The notes beneath the pieces were generated by a model, which did not search any database, had not been told where the DNA came from, and saw only the letters and a list, made by a program, of their open reading frames with translations. A stretch of 64,000 nucleotides of DNA from Natrialba magadii ATCC 43099 (GTDB lineage Archaea; Halobacteriota; Halobacteria; Halobacteriales; Natrialbaceae), in NCBI RefSeq assembly GCF_000025625.1, contig NC_013922.1, forward strand, positions 1,364,001 to 1,428,000, in the 5' to 3' direction. Shown here piece after piece: positions 34,140-45,218 of the stretch. Position 1 is the first letter of the stretch. Each line of letters opens with the position of its first letter. A program made the position numbers and the translations under genes.

Positions 34140-34205
34140 GCGCTGATCAGCAATTGCAGGCCGATTCGGTCCTCCTGTTTCGAAATCCCTCCGGGACCCA
34201 AAGGC

Positions 34206-34214
34206 ACATTTATC
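34206..34214 (+). promoter_or_regulatory. TATA box of PAN gene
   Basis: ACATTTATC lies 28-36 bases before the ATG at 34242, so transcription would start near 34235-34240, leaving almost no leader. Confidence 0.6.
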
Positions 34215-34241
34215 GTCGGGGACTTATCCGTGCACGTCAAG

Positions 34242-35474
<1,233 letters not shown>

Positions 35475-35543
35475 GCGTTCTGTCCCGTCTTTCCCGCGGA
35501 TCGCAAGTCCTTACGCTGTTCGTCCCCGAACCCGACTACAGCA

Positions 35544-36023
35544 ATGAGTACGATCCGAATCGTTCAGGGCTCCGCATCAGCCCCGACCAAGATGGCCTCC
35601 TACGACGCCGCTCTCGCCGACGCCGGCGTCGAAAACTACAACCTCGTCGCCGTCTCCTCCGTGATTCCAGCCGATGTCGACGTCGAAGCCGTCGGCACGG
35701 CACCCAACCTCGGTCCCGCCGGCGAACGACTGACCGTCGTCGAAGCGCGGGCGACCACTGCCGGCCCCGGCCAGGTGAGCGCCGCCCTCGCCTGGTCACG
35801 ATCCGCCGACCGCGGACCTGGTCTCTTCTACGAAGTCGCAGACGAAACCGACTCCGACGACGTCGAACACCGCGTTCTCGAGGGGCTCGCCGCTGGACAG
35901 GACCTGCGCGACTGGGAGTTCGGGGACTCGAGTGTCGCTGTCGAGCACAGCCAGGCTGAGGCGGGCGTCTACACCACATCGCTCGTGCTCGCGGTCTACG
36001 GCGAGAGCGAGCCGATCTGCTGA
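35544..36023 (+). CDS. pdaD: Pyruvoyl-dependent arginine decarboxylase
   Basis: 159 residues. The proenzyme self-cleaves between two serines in NLVAVSSVIPADV (about residues 36-40 of this motif), making the N-terminal pyruvoyl group. SASAPTKMASYDAAL and the C-terminal YTTSLVLAVYG match the archaeal enzyme. It produces agmatine, which archaea need for polyamines and for agmatidine in tRNA-Ile2 (family knowledge). 69 bases after pan, same strand. Confidence 0.93.
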   Translation: MSTIRIVQGSASAPTKMASYDAALADAGVENYNLVAVSSVIPADVDVEAVGTAPNLGPAGERLTVVEARATTAGPGQVSAALAWSRSADRGPGLFYEVADETDSDDVEHRVLEGLAAGQDLRDWEFGDSSVAVEHSQAEAGVYTTSLVLAVYGESEPIC

Positions 36024-36113
36024 GACGAGTTCGGACACAATCGGCGTTCTCACCGACTGTGTGAAGGCGAACCCTTTTCACCTGCCGGCCCATTGCTACC
36101 CAATACGCTTCTC

Positions 36114-36506
36114 ATGAACGGAAATACGCCGTACGCAGGGTTACCAGGGGAGACTGCTGCTGGCCAGCGTGCCGCAGCCGACGTCCCCGACCTCTCGAGT
36201 TCCCAGAAACGGCTGTTACACCGCGATGTTTCGCGGATCGCCGCTCGAACTCGTGAGTTCCTGCCCAACGAGTACGCGGTCGACGCCGACGTTTCGACGG
36301 GCGCAACTGGCCCGCAGGTGACCGTCGCCGTTCGCCCGCCGGTCGGCCACGCCGTCAGCGCTGGGTTCACGCCTGATCTCGAGGACGTCTCCGAAGAGAT
36401 CATCACGTCTGACGAACGCGACGAGGTCGCCCGTGGTCTCGCAGCGAGTGCAGCGCTGCAGGTGAAACAGGCGGTTAGCGATGCGATGACGCCGACGGCG
36501 AAGTAG
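36114..36506 (+). CDS. DUF5811-type small conserved haloarchaeal protein
   Basis: 130 residues from the ATG at 36114 (MNGNTPYAGLPGETA). A soluble, acidic protein with SSSQKRLLHRDVSRIAARTREFLPNEY (seen as LLHRDVSRIAARTREF) and VTVAVRPPVGHAVSAGF. I recognise it as the haloarchaea-specific DUF5811 family with fair confidence. Function unknown. It follows pdaD on the same strand, with its own promoter-like box CCCTTTTCACC near 36072-36082. Confidence 0.75.
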   Translation: MNGNTPYAGLPGETAAGQRAAADVPDLSSSQKRLLHRDVSRIAARTREFLPNEYAVDADVSTGATGPQVTVAVRPPVGHAVSAGFTPDLEDVSEEIITSDERDEVARGLAASAALQVKQAVSDAMTPTAK

Positions 36507-36624
36507 CCAGCCAGAGGCGGTTGCGTTTGCAGTTGCACGCTACTTTGTTCGTCGTCGCTACAATACGTTACAGTACAGTACACAGCGCAACAGCAATCGC
36601 TACAGCGCTACAGCGCTACAACCC

Positions 36625-37080
36625 TCAGTAGAGCACCTGTTCGAACTGATGCTGTCGCCTCTCCAGATCGATCGCCGGCTCGACCGACGGATCACGCTGG
36701 AGTCGGTCCAGCACCAGCAGGGGGTCAGCCCCAGCGCGCTCGACATCCCGGAGGAACGTTTCGATCGCCGACCGATTCATCGCCAGCGACTCGGCGAGTC
36801 CGATCGCAAGCGCCAGCGGAACGGCCTGTTCAGGAGTCGTCGGAAACGCGTCGCTGACGCGCGAGAAATCGGGGGCAGTGGACCCGTCCGTCGTCGGGCT
36901 AGCTGCTTCAGCATCGTCGTCGAACTCGAGTACCAGACAGTGCGTACAGAACGTACAGGAGTCGAGGGTGTGCGTGTGGTCGTCCGCGACGGAGACGGAA
37001 CCGGCAGTAGAGAGAACGCTACGGGAGTCAGCCGGTACTGCGAAGTGAACAGTTGGAGAGCCACACGCCGAACAGGTCAT
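36625..37080 (-). CDS. Zinc-ribbon DUF6276-like protein
   Basis: 151 residues from the ATG at 37080 (MTCSACGSPTVHFAVP). Two cysteine pairs, CSAC near residue 3 and CTFC near residue 40, could bind zinc; the remainder is helical (VPLALAIGLAESLAMNR, IETFLRDVERAGADPLLVLDRLQRD). Recognised as a haloarchaeal family of unknown function (probably DUF6276). An in-frame upstream extension encodes Arg-Pro repeats and is excluded. Confidence 0.7.
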   Translation of the reverse strand: MTCSACGSPTVHFAVPADSRSVLSTAGSVSVADDHTHTLDSCTFCTHCLVLEFDDDAEAASPTTDGSTAPDFSRVSDAFPTTPEQAVPLALAIGLAESLAMNRSAIETFLRDVERAGADPLLVLDRLQRDPSVEPAIDLERRQHQFEQVLY

Positions 37081-37089
37081 CGTCTCGTG

Positions 37090-37142
37090 TAGTTGTGGTT
37101 GTAGCCGTGGTTGTAGCCGTGGTCGTGGTCGTGGTCGTAGCC
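37090..37142. repeat. GTAGTTGTGGTT / GTGGTC tandem repeat
   Basis: Repeats of GTAGCCGTGGTT and GTGGTC upstream of the zinc-ribbon gene, filling its promoter region between the ATG at 37080 and the end of atpD at 37159. Confidence 0.85.
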
Positions 37143-37158
37143 GCAATTACAGCCCCAC

Positions 37159-37878
37159 TCAGTTCCCCGGCACACCGCCCGCCGCCGGTGGTTCCATATC
37201 CTCTTCTTCAATTTCGTCTTCGTCCGCCTCAGCCTCACGTGCTTCCTTCTCTTCCTGTTCTTTCTTCTCCTTGATCTTCTTCAGGCGGAAGGTCTCCTCA
37301 CGCTCTTGCTCCTCGAGTTTCTGCTCGATGTACTCCTGGCTGTTGTACAGATCTGGGAGGAGTTTGAACTCGAGTGCGTTGACGCGGCGCTTGGTCGTCT
37401 CGATTTCGCGGAGCATCTTCTTCATCGCCGTCTCGACCTCTGCGGCGAGGATAATGCTCTCGAGCAGGTCTTCGTAGGCTTCGGCGGCCTCGTCGATGCG
37501 CGCGGAGGTCCCCATAATCCCGTAGCCGCGCTCGCTGAGGTTTTTTGAGACGCGCGAAGATTCGATCTGTGGGACGACGACGCCCATAATGTTCTTCGAT
37601 TCGGTGGTGATCTCGGGGTGTTCCTGCAGTGCGGCAGCAGCACCGCGGACGGCGACGTCACCCTCCATGGCGCGTGCCATGTTGATCTTGCGCTGGGCCT
37701 GATCGTAGTCGTCGGCCAGATCCCCGCGGACGTCCTGGGCCTTGTCCAGGATGTCCATGAATTCCATGATCAGCCCGTCCCGTTTCTTCTCGAGTGTCCC
37801 GTGCCCGCGTTCGGAGAGTTCGATCCGATCCTCGATCTCCATCAGGTTCTTGCGGGTGGGCTTGACGTCCTTGGCCAT
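37159..37878 (-). CDS. atpD: A-type ATP synthase subunit D
   Basis: 239 residues. The start [19 protein letters not shown] and the long helical coiled coil ([24 protein letters not shown]) are those of subunit D, the central rotor shaft inside the A3B3 head. A C-terminal acidic tail ([11 protein letters not shown]) is typical of halophiles. In this window it is separated from atpB by about 2.7 kb holding an acyl-CoA ligase and two small genes, so it is probably transcribed on its own. Confidence 0.95.
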   Translation of the reverse strand: MAKDVKPTRKNLMEIEDRIELSERGHGTLEKKRDGLIMEFMDILDKAQDVRGDLADDYDQAQRKINMARAMEGDVAVRGAAAALQEHPEITTESKNIMGVVVPQIESSRVSKNLSERGYGIMGTSARIDEAAEAYEDLLESIILAAEVETAMKKMLREIETTKRRVNALEFKLLPDLYNSQEYIEQKLEEQEREETFRLKKIKEKKEQEEKEAREAEADEDEIEEEDMEPPAAGGVPGN

Positions 37879-38000
37879 GTTGTGGGGAGATTGCGCCCCC
37901 AGTCGGATAACTGTTTACAGTTGTGTTCGCTCGTCCTGACAGTGGTGTTCGCGAATGCGAGCCAGAGTGTGGTCCGATTCGCCAAAACAGAGAGTGGCAA

Positions 38001-38270
38001 TTACCCCAGAAAGAGGTCGGTTAGATCGTTGGTCTTGCCGCCCTTGTAGAGTTCGGCGTAGCCGCAGTTGGTACAGGAGACGACCCGGAAGCGCCGATTC
38101 TGAATGTCGAAGAACTTCGAGAAGCCGGTGCCGGTCGTCGAGATGTCGTCGACCGCCGTTTCCGTGTGGCCACACTTGAGACAGCCCTTCTGCTCGCTGC
38201 CAGTTCCGTGGCTGCCGCCGGTAGTCGCGGCGTTGTCTGCCGCGGATGCAGTCTCGTGATCGTCGAACAT
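38001..38270 (-). CDS. Zinc-ribbon nucleic-acid-binding-type protein
   Basis: 89 residues from the ATG at 38270 (MFDDHETAS). A C4 zinc ribbon: CLKCGHTET ... VVSCTNCGYAELY, about 35 residues apart, followed by KGGKTNDLTDLFLG. It matches a small family of archaeal zinc ribbons found near informational or energy genes. Lies 122 bases upstream of atpD on the same strand. Function unknown. Confidence 0.8.
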   Translation of the reverse strand: MFDDHETASAADNAATTGGSHGTGSEQKGCLKCGHTETAVDDISTTGTGFSKFFDIQNRRFRVVSCTNCGYAELYKGGKTNDLTDLFLG

Positions 38271-38335
38271 GTACCGGACTGCGGAGACCGTCAGTAAATA
38301 TTTTGTGCTCCACACGACGAGCTAGAATCAAACCC

Positions 38336-38629
38336 ATGGCCGCTGGATTTGCGTTCATACTCATACTGTTCGTCGGGCTCGCGTTCACGGTCGGACTCTA
38401 CCTCCTGATCGCGGACGAAACGTCGAACCCGACAGTGATGGACCGCGAACAGGCCGAAGCAGAAGCAAAACGGCGAGGCGGACTGAACGGTGAGCAACAC
38501 CGAACCCAACCGCGAGAACGGATCCAGTCGCCGCACAGCGAACGCGCTGAGCGAAACGACGATCGAAACAATCCGCGAACGGGAACAGACGAACCACGAA
38601 ACGGCTGGGAGTTCGAGCGCGATCCGTAG
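38336..38629 (+). CDS. Small single-helix membrane protein
   Basis: 97 residues from the ATG at 38336 (MAAGFAFILILFVGLAFTV). One transmembrane helix at about 3-24, then a charged tail (EQAEAEAKRRGG) rich in Arg, Asn and Glu. Divergent from the zinc-ribbon gene by 65 bases. No family recognised; the C-terminal half may not be conserved. Confidence 0.6.
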   Translation: MAAGFAFILILFVGLAFTVGLYLLIADETSNPTVMDREQAEAEAKRRGGLNGEQHRTQPRERIQSPHSERAERNDDRNNPRTGTDEPRNGWEFERDP

Positions 38630-38701
38630 CCCCGATCAGTGTCGACTCGAGTCGGGTCCGGGTCGGAGTCACCAGAGGTGATCGGTTCAGCCCTGGCGGA
38701 C

Positions 38702-38762
38702 CCTGGTCGGTCTGGTCGGTCTGGTCGGTCTGGTCGGTCTGGTCGGTCTGGTCGGTCTGGTC
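38702..38762. repeat. 9-bp tandem repeat GGTCGGTCT
   Basis: About six and a half nearly perfect units lie directly beyond the stop codon of the acyl-CoA ligase gene (stop at 38766), between two convergent genes. Confidence 0.95.
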
Positions 38763-38765
38763 AGC

Positions 38766-40391
38766 CTACCCTTGCCCGACCATCTGCTCTTCGTCCTCCC
38801 ACTCCTGCTCGCGCAGTTCGTACTTCTGGACCTTCCCTGTCGCCGTCGTCGGCAACTGCTTGACGAACTCGATCCGGTGAACTGTCTTGTACCCCGCGAG
38901 GTTCTCACGGGTGAACTCCACTAGCTCGTCCGTCGAAACGCCGGGTTCGTTCGGATCGCCACTGTTCGGGACGACGAACGCCTTCGGCGTCTCGCCCCAC
39001 TGCTCGCTCGGTGCCGGAATCACCGCCACGTCCGAAACCCCGGGATGATCAAACAGGGTGTCCTCGAGTTCGATACTCGAGATGTTCTCCCCACCGGAGA
39101 TGATGATGTCTTTCTTGCGGTCCTGGATCGCGACCAATCCGTTTTCGTCGACGGTTCCGAGGTCGCCCGTGTGGAAGTAGCCCTCGATCCGGTCGGAGAA
39201 CGCCTCCTCGGTTGCGTCGGGTTTGTTCCAGTACCGTTCCATGACCTGGTTGCCGCGGACGACGACCTCGCCGATGGTCGTACTGTCCCGTGGCACGTCC
39301 GCCCCGTCCTCGTCGACGACGCGGACCTCGGTGCCGAGGAAGCCAAGTCCCTGTCGCTTCTTGATTGCGAACCGCTCGTCGCTGTCGGCATCGAAGTGAC
39401 GTCGTGCGTCGGAGGTCGTGATCAGCGGCCCGGTTTCGGTCGCGCCGTAGACGTGTTTGAGTCGCCAGTCGAATTCGTCTTCGACGGTGCGGATAGTCGC
39501 CTCCGGCGGCGAACTCCCTGCGGTTGCGATGCGAACGTCGGTCCCACCGCGCATCTCGGGTTCGTCGGCGGCGTCCTCGTAATAGTCGATTAGCAGATTT
39601 AGCACCGTTGGCGCACCGCAGAGGTACGAGACGTCTTCTTCCTGGATCGTCTCGATGATCGACTCGGCGTCGACACCGCGCGTACAGACGTGTGTCGCGC
39701 CCATTCCAGTGATAGCGTAGATGTGTCCCCAGCCGTTGACGTGGAACATCGGCAACGTCCAGAGATAGACATCGTCGTCCCGGATCTCCTGATGAATCGA
39801 GATGAGGTAGGCATGAAGCGTCTCGTTCCGGTGGGTCCGACAGACGCCTTTTGGATCACCGGTCGTCCCGGAGGTATAGTTGATCGTGATGAGTTCGTCT
39901 TCGGTCATCTCGGGGCGGTCGTACTCGGGGGTCGCCTCGGCGAGCAGGTCGTCGAACGACTCCCAGTCACTGCCTGCCTCGACCGCGTCGACATCGTTCG
40001 TGATGAACGTCTCCGTCGGCACCTCCTCGCGGATTGCCTCGATCTTCTCCGCGTACTCGTAGTCCGCGTAAATCACATCGACACCAGCGTCATTGAGAAT
40101 ATAGGCGTAGTCCTCGGGCGTCAGGCGATAGTTGAGCGGCGTGTGGATCGCGCCAAGTTGCATCGTCCCGTAGGCCGCCTCGAGCTGATAGTGCGTGTTC
40201 GGGTCGAGCACCGCAACCCGGTCGCCCTTCTCGATGCCCCGGCCCTGGAGCACTGCCGAGAAACGGTCCGCACGATCACCGAATTTGGCGTACGTATAGC
40301 GCTCCCCAGTGGTCGAAACAACTGCCTCCTCGTCACTGTAGTGACGTCGTGCTCGATCGAGAAAATCTGTCACGAGCAGTGGCTTGTGCAT
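38766..40391 (-). CDS. Acyl-CoA synthetase (AMP-forming)
   Basis: 541 residues from the ATG at 40391 (MHKPLLVTDFLDRAR). ANL-superfamily motifs: the P-loop-like INYTSGTTGDPKGV, YGATETGPL, YFHTGDLGTVDENG and the C-terminal DRKKDIIISGGENISS and Lys in TATGKVQKYEL. The chain length is typical of medium- or long-chain fatty-acid CoA ligases. Activates a carboxylic acid through an adenylate to its CoA thioester. EtfBA, an electron acceptor for acyl-CoA dehydrogenases, lies 21 kb away. The gene splits the ATP synthase cluster between atpB and atpD. Confidence 0.9.
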   Translation of the reverse strand: MHKPLLVTDFLDRARRHYSDEEAVVSTTGERYTYAKFGDRADRFSAVLQGRGIEKGDRVAVLDPNTHYQLEAAYGTMQLGAIHTPLNYRLTPEDYAYILNDAGVDVIYADYEYAEKIEAIREEVPTETFITNDVDAVEAGSDWESFDDLLAEATPEYDRPEMTEDELITINYTSGTTGDPKGVCRTHRNETLHAYLISIHQEIRDDDVYLWTLPMFHVNGWGHIYAITGMGATHVCTRGVDAESIIETIQEEDVSYLCGAPTVLNLLIDYYEDAADEPEMRGGTDVRIATAGSSPPEATIRTVEDEFDWRLKHVYGATETGPLITTSDARRHFDADSDERFAIKKRQGLGFLGTEVRVVDEDGADVPRDSTTIGEVVVRGNQVMERYWNKPDATEEAFSDRIEGYFHTGDLGTVDENGLVAIQDRKKDIIISGGENISSIELEDTLFDHPGVSDVAVIPAPSEQWGETPKAFVVPNSGDPNEPGVSTDELVEFTRENLAGYKTVHRIEFVKQLPTTATGKVQKYELREQEWEDEEQMVGQG

Positions 40392-40523
40392 ACATCTTAT
40401 TCTCAATCAACAATGACCAAGGTTGTTGCGATGGAGGCAGTTCTTTTCGTCACGATACTCGATACGTATCTTGAGACGCATCTCGAGACAGATCGAGACG
40501 GAGCACGAGCGACTGGGCCAAAA

Positions 40524-40546
40524 CACGACCACGACCACGACCACGA
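40524..40546. repeat. CACGAC hexamer repeat
   Basis: Four near-identical CACGAC units in the 223-base gap between the acyl-CoA ligase start and the atpB stop; TCTCGAGAC and GATCGAGAC direct repeats also occur there. No gene is visible in the gap. Confidence 0.8.
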
Positions 40547-40614
40547 CACCAAAGAACGAATCGAGGAGTAGAAACTGCAAGAAAGAAACCGGCTACCGGC
40601 TGAATCGAGCCGCG

Positions 40615-42033
40615 TTAGGCTTCGACTTCGGCGGCTTCCGGCTCGTCTTCGCGGTAGTGCTCTTCGATGAGGTCCTCGTCGATCCGGTTGAGTGCCTCCT
40701 TCGGGAGATCCGAGAGGAGGTCCCAGCCGAGTTCGAGCGTCTCCTCAATGGAGCGGTTGTTGTCGTAGCCCTGCTGGACGAACTCCGTCTCGAAGCGGTC
40801 GGCGAAGTCGAGGAACTTGTTGTCCCGCTCGCTGAGCGCTTCGCGGCCGACAATGTTCACGAGGTCGCGCAGGTCTTCACCCTCTGCGTAGGCGGCGTAC
40901 ATCTGGTCGGAGACGTCGCCGTGGTCTTCGCGGGTCAGACCCTCACCGATCCCGTCGTCCATCAGTCGCGAGAGCGATGGCAGGACGTTGACCGGCGGCT
41001 CGATACCCTGGCTGTTCAGGTTCCGGTCCATCACAATCTGGCCTTCCGTAATGTAGCCAGTCAGGTCCGGAATCGGGTGGGTGTCGTCGTCGCCCGGCAT
41101 TGTCAGGATCGGGATCTGCGTTACAGACCCTTCCTGGCCCTCGATTCGACCGGCACGCTCGTAGAGCTGTGCCAGGTCGGTGTACATGTATCCGGGATAG
41201 CCACGCCGGCCCGGAACCTCCTCACGTGCAGCACCGATCTCACGAAGCGCTTCACAGTAGTTCGTGATGTCGGTGAGGATAACGAGAACGTGGTAGTCCT
41301 TCTCGAAGGCCAGATACTCGGCCGTCGTCAGAGCGAGACGCGGAGTGACTGTCCGCTCGACTGCGGGGTCGTCCGCGAGGTTCATGAAGACGACGGAGCG
41401 CTCGAGTGCACCGGTGCGCTCGAAGTCGTCCATGAACTCGTTTGCCTCTTCCTGGGTAATCCCCATGGCACCGAAGATAACTGCGAACTCGGAGCCCTCC
41501 TCGTCGTCGCCAGCTTCCTCCTCTTCAGGCACCGTCGCCTGTCGAGCGATCTGGAGTGCGAGTTCGTTGTGAGGCAGTCCGGAACCCGAGAAGATCGGCA
41601 GCTTCTGGCCGCGGACCAGGGTGTTCATCCCGTCGATACCGGAGACACCGGTCTGGATGAACTCCTCTGGATACTCTCGGGAGAAGGGGTTGATCGCTTC
41701 GCCGACGATGTCTTCACGGGACTCGGGAACGATTTCCGGCCCGCCATCGATCGGTTCGCCGGAACCGTCGAGGACGCGACCGAGCAGATCCTCCGTCACG
41801 GGCATCTTCATCGTTTCACCCAGGAATCGAACGGAGGCGTTGCGGTCGATACCGCCCGTTCCTTCGAACACCTGGATCGAGACGAGTCCGTCGCTCGATT
41901 CTAGTACCTGACCGCGCAGCGTTCGTCCATCGTCGGTTTCGATCTCGACAATTTCGTCGTAGCCGACGGGTTCGTCAACTTCGGCGAACACCAGCGGGCC
42001 GCTGATTTCAGTGATTGTCTGGTACTCTTTCAT
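40615..42033 (-). CDS. atpB: A-type ATP synthase subunit B
   Basis: 472 residues from the ATG at 42033 ([20 protein letters not shown]); the atpA stop is 2 bases before, so the genes are translationally tight. Non-catalytic nucleotide-binding subunit of the head: [18 protein letters not shown] and the P-loop-like region without Walker Lys, [32 protein letters not shown]. Last gene of the main operon. Acidic C-terminus. Confidence 0.97.
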   Translation of the reverse strand: MKEYQTITEISGPLVFAEVDEPVGYDEIVEIETDDGRTLRGQVLESSDGLVSIQVFEGTGGIDRNASVRFLGETMKMPVTEDLLGRVLDGSGEPIDGGPEIVPESREDIVGEAINPFSREYPEEFIQTGVSGIDGMNTLVRGQKLPIFSGSGLPHNELALQIARQATVPEEEEAGDDEEGSEFAVIFGAMGITQEEANEFMDDFERTGALERSVVFMNLADDPAVERTVTPRLALTTAEYLAFEKDYHVLVILTDITNYCEALREIGAAREEVPGRRGYPGYMYTDLAQLYERAGRIEGQEGSVTQIPILTMPGDDDTHPIPDLTGYITEGQIVMDRNLNSQGIEPPVNVLPSLSRLMDDGIGEGLTREDHGDVSDQMYAAYAEGEDLRDLVNIVGREALSERDNKFLDFADRFETEFVQQGYDNNRSIEETLELGWDLLSDLPKEALNRIDEDLIEEHYREDEPEAAEVEA

Positions 42034-42035
42034 GA

Positions 42036-43799
42036 TTAGTACAGGCTCCGAATCTGTTCTTCGAGCTCCGATTCGAGTTCGTCGATGAACTCGTTCCACT
42101 CATCGGACGTATTCATCCGGTTCAGGCGCGGGGTCGCATCGACATCCGTGATCTCTTCGACAGGGACACCCGCTTCGAGTGCATCGAATGCCTCGTCGTT
42201 GAACGTCTTGATCGCGAGCAGCATTCGGTAGGTCTTTTTCGGATCACAGTAGGTGTCGACGTCGTGGAACGCATTCTGCTGTAGCCACGCCTCACGCAGA
42301 TAGCGTGCGACTTCCAGCGTCAGCTGCTGGTCTTCAGGCAGTGCGTCCTTGCCGACGAGTTGGACGATCTCCTGGAGTTCGTCCTCTTCGTCCAGCACGT
42401 CGACGGCCCACTGACGGACCTCCGGCCAGTCATCCGCGACGTTGTCGCGGAACCACGGGTCGAGCTGCTGGCGGTACAGCGAGTAGGACTCGTTCCAGTT
42501 AATCGATGGGAAGTGCCGACGCTCTGCAAGGTCGGCGTCCAGCGCCCAGAACGTCTTGACGATACGCAGGGTGTTCTGGGTGACCGGCTCGGAGAAGTCA
42601 CCACCAGGGGGCGAGACGGCACCGATCGCCGTCACCGATCCCTCGGTGTCGTTGATGTTCTGGAACTTGCCAGCACGCTCGTAGAACTCCGAGAGCGATG
42701 CGGCCAGATATGCGGGATACCCCTCTTCGCCGGGCATCTCCTCGAGTCGGCTCGAAATCTCACGCATAGCCTCTGCCCACCGGGAGGTGGAGTCGGCCAT
42801 CAGCGCGACGTCGTAGCCCATGTCGCGGAAGTACTCCGCGATCGTAATCCCAGTGTAAATACAGGATTCACGGGCTGCGACGGGCATGTTGGACGTGTTC
42901 GCGATGAGACACGTCCGAGACATGAGCGGCTTGCCGGTCTTCGGGTCTTCCAGTTCGGGGAAGTCCTCGATAACCTCGGTCATCTCGTTGCCACGCTCAC
43001 CACAGCCGACGTAGACAACGATGTCCGCGTCAGCCCACTTGGCGAGCTGGTGCTGAGTGACCGTCTTGCCCGATCCGAACGGACCGGGAATCGCCGCAGT
43101 CCCACCCTTCGCGATTGGGAAGAGGCCGTCGAGAATCCGCTGTCCGCTGACCAGTGGGACCGTCGGCGTTTCCTTCGTGTCAGCAGGGCGGGCCTGTCGA
43201 ACGGGCCACTCCTGGTGCATCGTGATCTCCTCGCCGGAGGAGAGCTCCGCGATGACTTCGTCGACCGTGAACGCGCCGCTCTCGATCGATTCGATCTCGC
43301 CACCCTCGTAATCCGGCGGGACCATCACCTTGTGGGTGATGCTCTCCGTTTCGGGGACTTCACCGACGATATCGCCGGCTTCGACGGTGTCGCCGACATC
43401 GACAGTCGGCGTAAACTCCCACTCCGTCTCGAAGTCAATCCCGGGGGCGTCGACCCCACGGTCCAAAAAGGCCGTTCCCATCTTCTCCTCGAGGACGTCA
43501 AGTGGACGCTGCACGCCGTCGTAGATGGCGTCCAGTACACCCGGTCCGAGGTCGACGCTGAGCGGTTCGCCCGTGTTCTGGACGGGTTCGCCCGGGCCGA
43601 CGCCGGAGGTTTCCTCGTACACCTGAATCGTGGTCAGGTTCCCTTCGATTTCGATAACCTCTCCCATCAGCCCTTCGTCGCCGACGTAGACGACGTCGTT
43701 CATCCGGGCGTCGAGGTCCGTGGCGGTCACGACAGGACCACTCACGCTTTCGATTACACCGTCTTGATCGACGGATTCGATGTCTTCTGCCTGGCTCAT
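42036..43799 (-). CDS. atpA: A-type ATP synthase catalytic subunit A
   Basis: 587 residues. Walker A GPFGSGKT, the non-homologous region of the A-type (about 120-210), [15 protein letters not shown] and the conserved [19 protein letters not shown]. Catalyses ATP synthesis driven by the ion gradient through the membrane part. No intein interrupts the P-loop region, where some archaea have one. It begins 4 bases after atpF ends. Confidence 0.98.
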   Translation of the reverse strand: MSQAEDIESVDQDGVIESVSGPVVTATDLDARMNDVVYVGDEGLMGEVIEIEGNLTTIQVYEETSGVGPGEPVQNTGEPLSVDLGPGVLDAIYDGVQRPLDVLEEKMGTAFLDRGVDAPGIDFETEWEFTPTVDVGDTVEAGDIVGEVPETESITHKVMVPPDYEGGEIESIESGAFTVDEVIAELSSGEEITMHQEWPVRQARPADTKETPTVPLVSGQRILDGLFPIAKGGTAAIPGPFGSGKTVTQHQLAKWADADIVVYVGCGERGNEMTEVIEDFPELEDPKTGKPLMSRTCLIANTSNMPVAARESCIYTGITIAEYFRDMGYDVALMADSTSRWAEAMREISSRLEEMPGEEGYPAYLAASLSEFYERAGKFQNINDTEGSVTAIGAVSPPGGDFSEPVTQNTLRIVKTFWALDADLAERRHFPSINWNESYSLYRQQLDPWFRDNVADDWPEVRQWAVDVLDEEDELQEIVQLVGKDALPEDQQLTLEVARYLREAWLQQNAFHDVDTYCDPKKTYRMLLAIKTFNDEAFDALEAGVPVEEITDVDATPRLNRMNTSDEWNEFIDELESELEEQIRSLY

Positions 43800-43803
43800 A
43801 GTG

Positions 43804-44151
43804 TTACTCGCTGTCGCTGTCTTCTTCCTCGTCCTCTTCCATCAGGTCGATACCGATCGCGCGTTTGATCTGGTCGCGCAGTCCGCCGCCACCGGTGCCG
43901 CTACCGATCGTCACGACGACCGGCTCGACGCTGGTCTCGACGTTCTGGCGAACGTTTCGCGAGAGGTGATCGAGGTCGTCGTCGTGCATCACGACGATAC
44001 CGACATCCTCGTCGTCTAACGCCGTCGTGACGGCATCGTCTAGCTCCGACTCCTTCTCGTCGTCCGGGACGTTCTCGAATCGGCGAACGCCCGCGAGTCG
44101 GAACCCAGTGGTGAACTCCGGACTGCCGACGACTGCAATTTCCTGGCTCAT
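43804..44151 (-). CDS. atpF: A-type ATP synthase subunit F
   Basis: 115 residues beginning [21 protein letters not shown], the family signature. A small Rossmann-like central-stalk subunit, with an acidic tail ([11 protein letters not shown]). Its start overlaps the atpC stop by four bases (ATGA type overlap). Confidence 0.95.
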   Translation of the reverse strand: MSQEIAVVGSPEFTTGFRLAGVRRFENVPDDEKESELDDAVTTALDDEDVGIVVMHDDDLDHLSRNVRQNVETSVEPVVVTIGSGTGGGGLRDQIKRAIGIDLMEEDEEEDSDSE

Positions 44152-45218
44152 AGGATCACCAACTCCTCTTCGATCTCGCTCTCCGACAGGCCGACTTCTC
44201 GGCCCCGTGCGATCGCGCGAATGTTCTCGACCTCGCGCTCCTTGGCGAGAATGTACGACAGCACGGCCGACACGGAGGCCGGGTAGATACTCGAGAGCGT
44301 ATCAGCGTACTGGAGCAACGCAGCGTCTAGTGCGTGCTCGAACTGGATAAGGCTGTCAGCCTCACGCAGTCGACCCAGTGCGCCCGAGAGTCGGTCGCCG
44401 TAGCGCTTGTTCTCGGCGATGTGATCGACGAGCGCGTCATAGTCGCCGACGAGTCGGTTCAGATCCGACGCATCGAACAGCACGCCGCCCTCGATGTAGT
44501 AGGCTGCCGGATCCAGATCCGCGCCACTGCGTGCGAGCCGCAGCGCGTTCCGGGCGTTCCGGAAGTCGATCTCGGCCTGCAAGAACTCGATGTACCGTGC
44601 TTCCGGCCCCTCATGGGGCTGGGTTCGCCCCGGCGAGCGACTCACGTCCTCGAGTAGGTGCTCGTAGAACTCACGATCCAGCGCGTTCTCGAGTGGCACG
44701 AGTGCGCCAGTCTCTTCGTACTCCTCGTGGGCGGCCGAGAGCGATTCGTAGAAAATCGTTCCCGACACCACTTCGATCGCGTCCTCGATCGTATCGACCT
44801 CGAGCAGTCGATCGATCGTCCGGTCGTCGAGTTCACCGGCGCGGATGAGGTCGGTCTGGACCTCCTCGGGGTCGGTCTCGGTGTAGATCCCGCGGATGAT
44901 CGTCTTCAGGTTCATGACGTCGAACTTCCGCAGGTACCGAGAGACGAGGTCGTACAGTCGCCCCTCGGACCAGTCGAGGAGGTCCTCGAAGTGCTTTGCG
45001 AGGTTGCGGTTCAAGGCGTACTCGATCAGGTCGACACCCGAAAAGCGCGTTCCGAGCGCGTTAACCTCCCGTTCGTACTCCGTTTCCTCCATGAACCGCG
45101 CGATTTCACTCGGCCCCATCCGGATCAGCTTCCGATAATCTTCGTCCGCGAACAGCGAGGCTCGGCGCGACCGAACGCGAGCGTTCACGTATTCCGGATT
45201 CGAGGCACCTAGACTCAT
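44148..45218 (-). CDS. atpC: A-type ATP synthase subunit C
   Basis: 356 residues from the ATG at 45218 (MSLGASNPEYVNARVRSRRA). Three-fold repeated helical subunit linking the rotor shaft to the proteolipid ring; NLKTIIRGIYTE and FEDLLDWSEGRLYD are typical. The start overlaps atpE by four bases. The longer in-frame extension lies inside atpE and is excluded. Confidence 0.95.
   Translation of the reverse strand: MSLGASNPEYVNARVRSRRASLFADEDYRKLIRMGPSEIARFMEETEYEREVNALGTRFSGVDLIEYALNRNLAKHFEDLLDWSEGRLYDLVSRYLRKFDVMNLKTIIRGIYTETDPEEVQTDLIRAGELDDRTIDRLLEVDTIEDAIEVVSGTIFYESLSAAHEEYEETGALVPLENALDREFYEHLLEDVSRSPGRTQPHEGPEARYIEFLQAEIDFRNARNALRLARSGADLDPAAYYIEGGVLFDASDLNRLVGDYDALVDHIAENKRYGDRLSGALGRLREADSLIQFEHALDAALLQYADTLSSIYPASVSAVLSYILAKEREVENIRAIARGREVGLSESEIEEELVIL

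Noticed and set aside
42036-43799. Intein in atpA
   Set aside because: The P-loop region GPFGSGKT is uninterrupted and total length is the normal 587 residues.
42360-43868. 502-residue plus-strand frame opposite atpA
   Set aside because: Shadow of atpA; Arg/Asp-rich, no motif.
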